A stretch of DNA of 64,000 nt from Xenorhabdus ehlersii (GCF_003610465.1 NZ_RAQI01000003.1:310001-374000); one strand, 5' to 3'; shown: positions 8,205-14,799, counted from the first letter of the stretch. Numbers and translations are program-made. The notes: generated from the letters alone by a model not told the origin.

Positions 8205-8447
8205 ATGGGAGTGGTTATAGCAAGACTTGAAGCGTTTGTTGTAAATGTTATCCATGCTGACATGTGGATCGCTGAGTGTGATGAGCTTGGATTGGTTACA
8301 GAAGCTAAGACTTACGATGAGCTGACAGAGAAAGTTTGGGAAATTGCGCCTGAACTTTATGAGATTAATGGCCTAGGCGACCATTCTGAGGTTATCCGTA
8401 TTAAGTTTGTCCAAGAGCAATCATCTGATTCAAGGGTGGCTCTCTGA
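8205..8447 (+). CDS. HicB-like antitoxin with DUF1902 fold
   Basis: An 80-residue protein whose core 'WIAECDELGLVTEAKTYDEL' is the hallmark of DUF1902/HicB-like partial RNase H folds used as antitoxins. A strong ribosome site (AGAGGGGTAATAC) precedes the ATG. No separate DNA-binding domain is seen. The stop overlaps the toxin start (TGATG), so the two are translationally coupled with antitoxin first, the reverse of the classical hicA-hicB order but usual for DUF1902 pairs. Confidence 0.78.
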   Translation: MGVVIARLEAFVVNVIHADMWIAECDELGLVTEAKTYDELTEKVWEIAPELYEINGLGDHSEVIRIKFVQEQSSDSRVAL

Positions 8448-8644
8448 TGGGTTCTGGCTTATATCCGCAACTGAAAGAAATCTTATTAGCACACGGGTGT
8501 TACTTTGTCAGGCAAGGCAAAGGGAGCCATGAAATATGGCGTAGCGATATAACCAACAAAGTATTCAGTGTGCCATATACAATAGTCTCTAAACATACCG
8601 CCAATGCAATACTGAGACAGGCGGGTATTAAAGAAAAAATTTAA
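8447..8644 (+). CDS. hicA: HicA-type mRNA interferase toxin
   Basis: A 65-residue protein with the HicA double-stranded-RNA-binding-like fold. The catalytic motif is GKGSHEIW with His28, and the C-terminal 'VSKHTANAILRQAGI' is the usual HicA ending. It would cut mRNA on ribosomes when not held by the upstream antitoxin. Start and antitoxin stop overlap by one base. A terminator follows at 8673. Family recognition is strong; activity is inferred. Confidence 0.82.
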   Translation: MGSGLYPQLKEILLAHGCYFVRQGKGSHEIWRSDITNKVFSVPYTIVSKHTANAILRQAGIKEKI

Positions 8645-8672
8645 TATTATTGCTGTGCCAGCCTGCACAAAC

Positions 8673-8693
8673 AGCCCCTTACGGGGCTTTTTT
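8673..8693 (+). terminator. terminator of the hicBA pair, overlapping the repressor 3' end
   Basis: AGCCCC (8673-8678), loop TTAC, GGGGCT (8683-8688), then TTTTT. The reverse-strand repressor gene ends inside this hairpin (stop at 8679-8681), so it separates two convergent units. Confidence 0.75.
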
Positions 8694-9452
8694 GTTGAGT
8701 AGTTGCTCAAGCATGGAGTGGATAGAACTTAATTTCTTATCCATCTCTTTAAGGTGTGAATCTTTCTTAGTGATATGAATCGGCAAGGAATCTCTTTTTG
8801 AATGGATATCGAATTGTGATTGTACTGCAATACCTAAAACTTCAAGGCTCTTTCTATTAAAGGGTATAACTTCATAGCTAGAATTTAAAGGTCTAAGAAA
8901 CCATTTACCCTGGTCGAAAAAGATCTGCCTAACCATAGAATCACCGTTAGTCATGGAAAAAGTAAAAACAAAGTCACCATTTTGAGCTGCGAGATTTCTG
9001 TCAAAAATAACCACAGTTCCTTCAGGAAAACTGAGTCCTGACTCGGATTCCATGGAATCTCCTGAGATTTTAACGGCAAAACAATCAGAACTCGCATTAG
9101 GAGGAGCCAAAACCGAACCATGACCAATGCCAGTAACAGACGCAGTAAAACCAATTGTTGAAAATACATCACTATAATATTCCATCACTGGAATCTCATG
9201 TGTTGTCACTGTCTTGCGAATGTTACCTAGATCAGGTTCATCACCAACTCCGATTGCTAACCATTCTCTACTTGTGCCAAGTGCCGCAGCTAAATTAGTT
9301 AGAACATTATCCCTTGGCTTTGAGTCTCCAGCTTCATAGGCAGCGATCTGTCTTCTGACAACACCAACTTTATCGGCTAATTCTCCTTGAGTTAGATTGG
9401 CTGCCTGTCTAGCCATTGAAATTCGTGTTTTAAAATTGTCATTAATTTTCAT
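8679..9452 (-). CDS. CI-type phage repressor, XRE helix-turn-helix plus S24-like domain lacking the catalytic Lys
   Basis: A 257-residue protein. Residues 8-65 are an XRE helix-turn-helix (TQGELADKVGVVRRQIAAYE). Residues 122-210 align with the C-terminal domain of lambda CI/P22 C2: 'FAVKISGDSM' with Ser133, 'FPEGTVVIFD', 'GDFVFTF' and 'FLRPLN'. The position of the catalytic lysine (CI K192, LexA K156) is Arg175 in MVRQI, and no Ala-Gly or Cys-Gly cleavage site is seen between the domains. It is therefore probably a dimerising repressor that cannot cleave itself and that is inactivated in another way. A 40-residue charged tail (218-257) is extra. It is divergent from the Arc-like gene and antirepressors, which it probably controls. 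Confidence 0.82.
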   Translation of the reverse strand: MKINDNFKTRISMARQAANLTQGELADKVGVVRRQIAAYEAGDSKPRDNVLTNLAAALGTSREWLAIGVGDEPDLGNIRKTVTTHEIPVMEYYSDVFSTIGFTASVTGIGHGSVLAPPNASSDCFAVKISGDSMESESGLSFPEGTVVIFDRNLAAQNGDFVFTFSMTNGDSMVRQIFFDQGKWFLRPLNSSYEVIPFNRKSLEVLGIAVQSQFDIHSKRDSLPIHITKKDSHLKEMDKKLSSIHSMLEQLLNKKAP

Positions 9453-9475
9453 ATGTGAAGTCCAAAAAATTCATA

Positions 9476-9527
9476 TTGACACATGATGGAATCATGAGCT
9501 ATAACTAATAGTACATTATGAGAATGT
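9476..9527 (+). promoter_or_regulatory. promoter and palindromic operators of the immunity locus
   Basis: TTGACA (9476-9481) and TATAAC (9500-9505) are separated by 18 bases. The spacer holds the perfect palindrome CATGATGGAATCATG (9482-9496), ideally placed for repressor binding. A second inverted repeat ACATT-ATGAG-AATGT lies at 9513-9527 just downstream. The region faces the Arc-like and antirepressor genes and lies between them and the divergent repressor gene. Boxes are read directly; the binding protein is inferred. Confidence 0.65.
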
Positions 9528-9556
9528 GTAGTTACAAATACTCACAGGAGATAAAA

Positions 9557-9727
9557 ATGCGAAAAGATATGAGACCCTCACCATACCCATTCAGAATGAA
9601 GCCGGAAATGCGCCAATGGCTAGAAGATAAAGCCGAAGAAAAGCGCCGCTCTGTACAGGTTCAATTGGAGTACATAGTAGATATCGTGATGGAAATGGAG
9701 AAAAAAGGTGAGTTACAACTTCCATAA
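9557..9727 (+). CDS. Arc/Mnt-like ribbon-helix-helix repressor
   Basis: A 56-residue protein from the ATG at 9557, which follows AGGAG at 9547-9551; a possible start at 9518 has no ribosome site. 'SPYPFRMKPEMRQWLEDKAE' is the beta-strand and first helix of an Arc-type ribbon-helix-helix, followed by 'RRSVQVQLEYIVDIVMEM'. In phage P22, Arc and Mnt control the antirepressor gene ant. Here the gene is the first of the rightward operon with two antirepressors behind it, so it probably limits antirepressor synthesis. Confidence 0.75.
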   Translation: MRKDMRPSPYPFRMKPEMRQWLEDKAEEKRRSVQVQLEYIVDIVMEMEKKGELQLP

Positions 9728-9734
9728 AGACGAA

Positions 9735-9765
9735 ACCCCAACGGCGGCAACCATCGGGGTCTCTA
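9735..9765 (+). promoter_or_regulatory. leader hairpin before the KilA-N antirepressor
   Basis: GAAACCCC (9732-9739) and GGGGTCTC (9756-9763) flank a 16-base GC-rich loop, followed by TAATTT. A very similar hairpin precedes the second antirepressor (10941-10972). It could be an attenuator or a target for antisense RNA control, as P22 uses for ant. Confidence 0.4.
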
Positions 9766-9821
9766 ATTTGTCAGTAACGCTCGAAGAAACCAACATGTCA
9801 ACCATAACAGAGAGTGACAAT

Positions 9822-10652
9822 ATGAATAATGTAGCAAATAAAAATCTTCCTGTCATTGCAGGCGTAGAAATCACTACCGATTCAGCAGGTCGTTTTAATC
9901 TGAATGCGCTTCATAAGGCAAGTGGTACTGGTTCAAATAAAGCCCCTGCGCAATGGTTAAGAACGCAGTCAGCTAAAGAATTGGTGTCAGAACTTGAATC
10001 TAACTTATTGAAAGGTAGTCACTGTGCAAATATGCACACTGGTCATAAAGTGCTCAATGCTGTTTTAGGTGGCACCAATCCCGGTACTTTCGCTCATGAG
10101 TTAATAGCCGTTTCATATGCTGGCTGGATCAACCCGTCATTCCAGTTGCAAGTCAACCAGACTTTCATTGATTACCGTTCTGGTAAGTTGGTTGAACGGG
10201 TTCATGTACAAATTCCCCAATCACTACCCGAAGCACTTCGTCTGGCGGCTGACTTAGCAGAACAGAAAGCCGCACTTGAGCACAAGGTGGAAAGCATGGA
10301 AAACCTGTTCAAAGAGGGCATGACCGCCACGCAGTTCTGTAAAATGCTTAACGGAGTGAATGTTCAAAAAGTAAACCATTTTCTCCATCTGCATAACTGG
10401 CTCTACAACGAAAGCAAATCAGGTAAAAATTTACGCTGGCGGGCAACATCCTACGCACGTGATCGCTACCTGACAGAAAAGCAAAATGAATTCAATCTTC
10501 ACGGTGAAGAGGCTTTCATTAAATTTCAGCCTGTTCTGCTACAAAAAGGCGCGCAAAAAATTTACCAGCATTATCTGGCAAATGAATTGCCGATGAAAAA
10601 GAACTGGGATGGGCTGCATACCCATGACAAATCCGTGAGCGTGGCGGCATAA
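9822..10652 (+). CDS. antirepressor with KilA-N domain
   Basis: A 276-residue protein. The ATG at 9822 follows AGAGAG; ATGs at 9795 and 9708 are possible, the latter overlapping the Arc-like gene and the leader hairpin. Residues about 9-120 are a KilA-N DNA-binding domain ('GRFNLNALHKASG', 'KAPAQWLRTQSAKELV', 'GTFAHELIAVSYAGWINPSF'). A helical linker (SLPEALRLAADLAEQKAALE) leads to a C-terminal domain with 'GMTATQFCKMLNGVNVQKVN' typical of phage antirepressor C-terminal domains. Such proteins bind and inactivate phage repressors. Which repressor is the target is not shown by the sequence. Confidence 0.78.
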   Translation: MNNVANKNLPVIAGVEITTDSAGRFNLNALHKASGTGSNKAPAQWLRTQSAKELVSELESNLLKGSHCANMHTGHKVLNAVLGGTNPGTFAHELIAVSYAGWINPSFQLQVNQTFIDYRSGKLVERVHVQIPQSLPEALRLAADLAEQKAALEHKVESMENLFKEGMTATQFCKMLNGVNVQKVNHFLHLHNWLYNESKSGKNLRWRATSYARDRYLTEKQNEFNLHGEEAFIKFQPVLLQKGAQKIYQHYLANELPMKKNWDGLHTHDKSVSVAA

Positions 10653-10823
10653 AAGCCATCGTTTTGATGAACGGGAGATTGCATGTAGTATTTCCAAACT
10701 TGCCAAAATGTTGAGTGTGAAAGTAGCTGCTTAACGGGGTTTGAGGCCATGGGCGGCGATCAAATACTGATCTATTTAGATTTATTGATCAATCTAACAG
10801 TGATAATCAGTATTAACAATAAA

Positions 10824-10850
10824 TATTTACACGTAATACGCGTGTAAATA
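10824..10850. promoter_or_regulatory. 27-bp inverted repeat before the second antirepressor gene
   Basis: TATTTACACG (10824-10833), seven bases, CGTGTAAATA (10841-10850): ten-base perfect arms. It lies in the 357-base gap 10653-11009, which has no gene. The size suggests an operator for a dimeric or tetrameric regulator. It differs from the operator at 9482, so a different protein probably binds. Confidence 0.5.
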
Positions 10851-10891
10851 GTTGAATATTCGAGGCGCTTCGCAATTCACAATGGATTGTC

Positions 10892-10920
10892 TTTACAAAA
10901 CGTTACAATCACGAGATAAA
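10892..10920 (+). promoter_or_regulatory. candidate promoter for the second antirepressor gene
   Basis: TTTACA (10892-10897) and GATAAA (10915-10920) with 17-base spacing, 42 bases downstream of the inverted repeat. Five of six and four of six bases match the sigma-70 consensus. Confidence 0.4.
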
Positions 10921-10940
10921 TAGAACGCGCTAAAACGGCG

Positions 10941-10975
10941 AAACCCCCGACTACTGGTAATAGTCAGGGGCTTCT
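10941..10975 (+). promoter_or_regulatory. leader hairpin before the P22-type antirepressor
   Basis: CCCC (10944-10947) plus GACTA (10949-10953) pair with TAGTC (10961-10965) plus GGGG (10967-10970), with one mismatch between them, followed by CTTCTTAT. It repeats the layout of the hairpin before the first antirepressor, including the preceding CGAAACCCC. Confidence 0.45.
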
Positions 10976-11009
10976 TATACAACATCTACAATCTTGCAGG
11001 AATATAGAC

Positions 11010-11777
11010 ATGTTAAGTATACCACTTAATGAACCAAGTAAAACTATCAACGTCCCATTTCATGGCACCGATCTATATGTCGTTAATTATAACGGTGAGC
11101 CGTATGTACCGATGAAGCCGATTGTCGATGGCATGGGACTAGCTTGGCAATCGCAGTTAGAGAAGATAAAACAAAGGTTTAAATCAACTGTAACGGAAAT
11201 CGTTATAGTTGCCGCAGATGGTAAAAAGAGGGAGATGATTTGCATTGCCCTCCGCAAACTTGCTGGCTGGTTAGCAACTATCAGCCCCAATAAAGTTAAA
11301 GCGTCGATCAGGGATAAAGTCATCCGGTATCAAGATGAGTGCGATGATGTTCTTTATGAATACTGGACTACGGGCGAGGTTAAGGCGAAGGGAACCACAA
11401 CCCAAGACCGTACCCCTCTTCGCGGACTGGTTAATACTCTGATGGGTAAATATGGAGTCAGTAATAAAAAGCTATTCCAGATGATTCATCATGAGTTCGG
11501 GGTAGGTCATATAAATGAGTTAACCAACGACCAGCTTCCCTCTGCGATAGAGTATCTGGCGACTAAAGCAATTGAGGGTGAGTTTTTGGGGAAAGAGGCG
11601 TTACCAATCCCTAATAGCTATTCTGGTTTTACTGGCAGGTTATTAATGGAACTGGAACGAGGGGAAGTGCTTTATTCTCAGGCGCTGACTCCTAAACATT
11701 ATGTTTCTACCATAAACGACTTTATGGAAATAGCTCAACGTGCTGGCTATATACCAATCGCCATTGAAGATGCTTGA
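11010..11777 (+). CDS. antirepressor of the P22 AR family
   Basis: A 255-residue protein. The first 120 residues ('VPFHGTDLYVVNYNGEPYVP', 'GMGLAWQSQLEKIK', 'CIALRKLAGWLATISPNKVK', 'YQDECDDVLYEYW') are the P22_AR_N domain of phage antirepressors; the rest fits its C-terminal partner. In P22 the antirepressor inactivates the C2 repressor and induces the prophage. The gene is complete, ending at TGA 11775-11777, only eight bases before the IS630 copy. A ribosome site GCAGGAATA precedes the ATG. Confidence 0.85.
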   Translation: MLSIPLNEPSKTINVPFHGTDLYVVNYNGEPYVPMKPIVDGMGLAWQSQLEKIKQRFKSTVTEIVIVAADGKKREMICIALRKLAGWLATISPNKVKASIRDKVIRYQDECDDVLYEYWTTGEVKAKGTTTQDRTPLRGLVNTLMGKYGVSNKKLFQMIHHEFGVGHINELTNDQLPSAIEYLATKAIEGEFLGKEALPIPNSYSGFTGRLLMELERGEVLYSQALTPKHYVSTINDFMEIAQRAGYIPIAIEDA

Positions 11778-11784
11778 TTTCTTA

Positions 11785-12852
11785 TCCAAATCAGATCATG
11801 CATGCAACCATGAAAATTCATCTGACACCAGAACAAAAACACGCCCTTGAATTGATGCATGATACTACTCGCGACAGTCGAGTCTGTGATCGCATTAAGG
11901 CGGTGCTTTTGGCCTCAGAAGGTTGGACTGCTCAGATGATTGCACAGGCCTTGCGTATTCATGAAAGTACGGTCAGCCGTCACCTGAAAGATTTTATCGC
12001 GCAGGAAAAGCTCACCCCAGAAAATGGCGGCTCTGAAAGCCATCTCTCTGCCGAACAAACCGCCGACCTGATTGATTATTTGACCGCCAATTTGATGCAT
12101 ACCACAACCCAAATTGTGGCCTATGTCCAAGCCCGTTGGCAGGTTTCTTTCAGCGTGGGCGGAATGACAAAATGGCTTCACCGCCAAGGTTTCAGCTATA
12201 AAAAACCCAAGGGTGTTCCTCATAAATTCGATGCGCACAAACAGCAACAATTTATTGATGACTACAAGGCGCTGAAAGAGGAAGCGGGGCAGAATGAACC
12301 GATCCTATTTATTGATGCGGTGCATCCTTCACAGTCCACAAAGCTCAGCTATGGCTGGATGAAAGCAGGAAAAAATCAGGTAAAAGGGATCGAAACCACC
12401 GGCAGTCGTACCCGTCTCAATATTCTGGGCGCCCTGAATTTACAACGGATTGAAGACACCGTGATCCGTGAATATCCGCGCATCAATGCCGAAAATATCG
12501 CCTATTTCTTCGGTGCGCTCCGAGAAACTTACCCGCTTTCGCAAAAAATCCACATCATTTTGGATGGAGCGGGTTACCATCGAGCCGAGTTGGTGAAAGA
12601 TATTGCGTATGTCCTGAATATTGAATTGCATTACCTCCCGCCTTACAGCCCAAACCTCAATCCGATAGAGCGATTGTGGAAGTATATGAATGAGCAAGTG
12701 CGTAACAATATCTATTTTCCGGATGCGAAGACCTTCCGTGAAACTCTTCGTCACTTTTTTCATGTCACTTTGCCAGAAAAAGCGAAAGAGCTCACGACTC
12801 GACTGACTGATAATTTTCAGATTTTAAAACCTGCATCTTCAAGTTAGATTGG
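11785..12852 (+). mobile_element. IS630-family insertion sequence
   Basis: A 1068-bp element bounded by TA dinucleotides (11783-11784 and 12853-12854), the target duplicated by IS630-family elements. The ends are imperfect inverted repeats: left TCCAAATCAGATCATGCATG and right (reversed) CCAATCTAACTTGAAGATGC share CCAA..TC and ATGCA blocks. It holds one transposase gene. Boundaries are my reading and could shift by a few bases. Confidence 0.65.
11810..12847 (+). CDS. IS630-family transposase
   Basis: A 345-residue protein from ATG 11810 (ATG 11798 is also possible; one at 11774 lies outside the element). The N-terminal half has a helix-turn-helix (WTAQMIAQALRIHESTVSRH) and a winged region. 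The C-terminal half is a DDE nuclease with Asp169 (ILFIDAVHP), Asp252 (IILDGAGYH) and Glu287 (PNLNPIERLW). It is full-length and uninterrupted, so the copy may be active. It sits between the second antirepressor and the RelBE-type pair without disrupting either. Confidence 0.93.
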   Translation: MKIHLTPEQKHALELMHDTTRDSRVCDRIKAVLLASEGWTAQMIAQALRIHESTVSRHLKDFIAQEKLTPENGGSESHLSAEQTADLIDYLTANLMHTTTQIVAYVQARWQVSFSVGGMTKWLHRQGFSYKKPKGVPHKFDAHKQQQFIDDYKALKEEAGQNEPILFIDAVHPSQSTKLSYGWMKAGKNQVKGIETTGSRTRLNILGALNLQRIEDTVIREYPRINAENIAYFFGALRETYPLSQKIHIILDGAGYHRAELVKDIAYVLNIELHYLPPYSPNLNPIERLWKYMNEQVRNNIYFPDAKTFRETLRHFFHVTLPEKAKELTTRLTDNFQILKPASSS

Positions 12853-12970
12853 TATATACTGATACATAAAGAAGATATGCAGCCAATGATGAAGGCATTG
12901 GAAAGTTATAAATTTAACGCATAACCCCAAGCCACGGACGGCTGGTTTTACGAAACTTTCGTAAAATTCA

Positions 12971-13018
12971 TTGCGGAATAGATGCAATAATGTACAATGT
13001 AATACAAACGTAATTACA
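12971..13018 (+). promoter_or_regulatory. promoter and operator of the RelB/RelE-type pair
   Basis: TTGCGG (12971-12976) and TACAAT (12993-12998) with 16-base spacing, overlapped by an inverted repeat TGTAAT (12998-13003) and ATTACA (13013-13018). This is the usual layout for toxin-antitoxin autoregulation. The 180 bases between the insertion sequence and this site hold no other gene that I can support. Confidence 0.55.
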
Positions 13019-13030
13019 TATGGTGATGCT

Positions 13031-13285
13031 ATGAGCACAATTCAGATCAGAGTGGATGAAGAACTTAAAAAGAATGCATATCAGGCATTTGAAAAACTGA
13101 ATCTATCTCCTTCCGATGCCATGCGGCTCTTTCTACGCTATGTAGCAGAAAATGAGAAACTGCCGTTCACAGAAGTATCCGTGATGGTCTCGGAGCAAGA
13201 CGAAGATGAGGATATTCTTGATGTCGTGAGGGAGCGCTTAAAAAATCCCGCTAAACGCATCCGGGTAAATATCGATGAAATTTAA
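13031..13285 (+). CDS. RelB/DinJ-family antitoxin
   Basis: An 84-residue protein from ATG 13031. 'STIQIRVDEELKKNAYQAFE' is a ribbon-helix-helix DNA-binding domain and 'LSPSDAMRLFLRYVAENEKL' completes the RelB/DinJ pattern. The acidic C-terminal part (EQDEDEDILDVVRERLKNP) would wrap the toxin. The gene overlaps the toxin start by 11 bases. Upstream palindrome overlaps the promoter, fitting autorepression. Confidence 0.85.
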   Translation: MSTIQIRVDEELKKNAYQAFEKLNLSPSDAMRLFLRYVAENEKLPFTEVSVMVSEQDEDEDILDVVRERLKNPAKRIRVNIDEI

Positions 13286-13568
13286 CATTGAGTTTGACGA
13301 GCGTGCTTTAAAGGAATGGCATAAGCTGGATGATACCATCCGTGAGCAGTTTAAAAAGAAACTACGGAAGCTACAAGATAATCCTTATATCGAGTCAGCC
13401 AGATTATATGGTGATTTAGCTGGCTGTTTTAAAATAAAACTTCGCTCTTCTGGATTTCGTCTTGTCTATCAGGTGATAGATGAAGAGATTGTGATCTGGG
13501 TGATAGCGGTAGGCAAAAGAGAAGACTCGAAAGCCTATAAGATAGCCAGCGAACGAATTGCACGATAA
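13275..13568 (+). CDS. RelE/ParE-superfamily toxin
   Basis: A 97-residue basic protein with the RelE layout: 'FDERALKEWHKLDDTIREQF', 'ARLYGDLAGCFKIKLRSSGF' , 'RLVYQVIDEEIVIWVIAVGK' and 'SKAYKIASERI'. RelE proteins cut mRNA in the ribosomal A site. It overlaps its antitoxin and both read in the tail-gene direction. Two terminators follow, isolating the pair from gene M. Confidence 0.87.
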   Translation: MKFNIEFDERALKEWHKLDDTIREQFKKKLRKLQDNPYIESARLYGDLAGCFKIKLRSSGFRLVYQVIDEEIVIWVIAVGKREDSKAYKIASERIAR

Positions 13569-13586
13569 GCCATAAATTCATAACTA

Positions 13587-13607
13587 ACCCGCACTCGCGG
13601 GTTTTTC
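13587..13607 (+). terminator. terminator after the RelBE-type pair
   Basis: ACCCGC (13587-13592), loop ACTC, GCGGGT (13597-13602), TTTT. Confidence 0.75.
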
Positions 13608-13617
13608 ATTTCTAAGG

Positions 13618-13638
13618 CCGCTTAACTGCGGTTTTTTT
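13618..13638 (+). terminator. second hairpin with T run before gene M
   Basis: CCGC (13618-13621), loop TTAACT, GCGG (13628-13631), then seven T. Being closest to gene M, it may be the original phage hairpin that once followed the tape measure region. Confidence 0.55.
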
Positions 13639-13654
13639 ATTTATAGGTACTCAT

Positions 13655-14002
13655 ATGGCTATTGAAGTATTTAAGTGGCGAACTCAAATACAGGATTCGC
13701 CCAGTGGTGAATTTAAGCACCGAATTAAATCGATTGAGTTTGGGGATGGTTACAAACAAGTTTCTGCTGATGGTATTAACCCAGAAAGTCAATCGTGGCC
13801 TTACTCTTATATCGGCGTGAAAGAAGAGGTAATGCCTATCTTTCAGTTTATCCGCAAGCATACTTTAAAATCATTCATTTGGACGCCACCGTTTGGTGAG
13901 AGGGGATTATATCGGGTCAAAGCGGACTCAATAACCATGATTCCAATGGCGGGCGGTGTTATGAAAATATCAGCAATATTCGAACAGGCATTCAGCGCAT
14001 GA
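13655..14002 (+). CDS. minor tail protein (lambda M analogue)
   Basis: A 115-residue protein with the phage minor tail family pattern: 'FKHRIKSIEFGDGYKQVSAD' near residues 20-39, then 'SFIWTPPFGERGLYRVKADS' and 'ISAIFEQAF' at the end. Gene M acts at the tail tip after the tape measure complex forms. In lambda it follows H directly; here the 7.7-kb accessory block lies between. The stop overlaps the next start by four bases. Confidence 0.85.
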   Translation: MAIEVFKWRTQIQDSPSGEFKHRIKSIEFGDGYKQVSADGINPESQSWPYSYIGVKEEVMPIFQFIRKHTLKSFIWTPPFGERGLYRVKADSITMIPMAGGVMKISAIFEQAFSA

Positions 14003-14739
14003 AAATTAATGCAGATTTACAACGTCTTGAGTCGGGGAATAAAATTCTTTTGTTTTCTGTCGATGGTTCAGTATTCGGTGGACCAGAATTATATTTCCAT
14101 AATCACCCTATTTCTTATACAGAAAAGGAACTGGAAGGTGATATAGGTAATTTACCGATAAAGTCTATCTGGTGGCAGGGTGTGGAATATAAGCCGTGGC
14201 CGGTCAAAATAGAAGGGCTGGAGGTCAACAGTGATGGCAGGGCGATATCCCCCACGCTCAGTGTTGCCAATCTGGATGGTACTATCAGTGCCCTGTGTCT
14301 GGCGTATCAAAATATGGCTCAGGCGCGTGTAACTATTCGCATGACCTTTGCGCATTATCTGGATGCCCGTAATTTCCCCGACGGCAACCCACAAGCCGAT
14401 CCGACACAGGAAAAAATCGATGTTTTCTATATCGACAGTAAGACCCATGAAGATAATGAAAGCGTCCAGTTTACTCTGTCTTCGCCTGCTGATTTACAGG
14501 GCATACAAATCCCCACTCGTCAGATACATAGCTTGTGTACATGGTGTATGCGTGGGCTGTACCGCAAATCCCCCTGTAATTATACGGGAACGCGGTATTT
14601 TGATGAGGACGGCAATCCAACAGATGATCCCTCTAAAGATGCTTGCGGGGGATTAATGAGCGATTGCAAGGCCAGATACGGAGACGATGCCCAATTGCCC
14701 TTTGGCGGGTTTCCGGGTTCTGCGTTGCTGAGGCGGTGA
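13999..14739 (+). CDS. minor tail protein with iron-sulphur cysteines (lambda L analogue)
   Basis: A 246-residue tail-tip protein. The C-terminal cysteines Cys183, Cys193, Cys216 and Cys223 have spacings 10, 23 and 7, almost those of lambda gpL (9, 23, 7), which binds a [4Fe-4S] cluster; an extra Cys180 is present. The N-terminal domain ('GNLPIKSIWWQGVEYKPWPV') fits the L family. It is translationally coupled to M. The cluster is inferred from the spacing. Confidence 0.87.
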   Translation: MKINADLQRLESGNKILLFSVDGSVFGGPELYFHNHPISYTEKELEGDIGNLPIKSIWWQGVEYKPWPVKIEGLEVNSDGRAISPTLSVANLDGTISALCLAYQNMAQARVTIRMTFAHYLDARNFPDGNPQADPTQEKIDVFYIDSKTHEDNESVQFTLSSPADLQGIQIPTRQIHSLCTWCMRGLYRKSPCNYTGTRYFDEDGNPTDDPSKDACGGLMSDCKARYGDDAQLPFGGFPGSALLRR

Positions 14740-14799
14740 TTATTTGCTACAAATAGGTGATATGATGACCAGTCTAAATTTTGTAGATAGGACAATAAC

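Noticed and set aside
9708..9821. Longer N-terminus of the KilA-N antirepressor from ATG 9708
   Set aside because: The start overlaps the Arc-like gene and the extension would include the leader hairpin; the domain begins after 9822.
10653..11009. LexA-type SOS box before the second antirepressor
   Set aside because: Nothing close to CTG-N10-CAG with AT-rich centre in a promoter position; TACTGATCTATTTAG lacks the second half.
12857..12929. Short frame after the insertion sequence ending in a lysine/methionine-rich peptide
   Set aside because: Not in frame with the antirepressor across the reconstructed empty site and too short to support as a gene.
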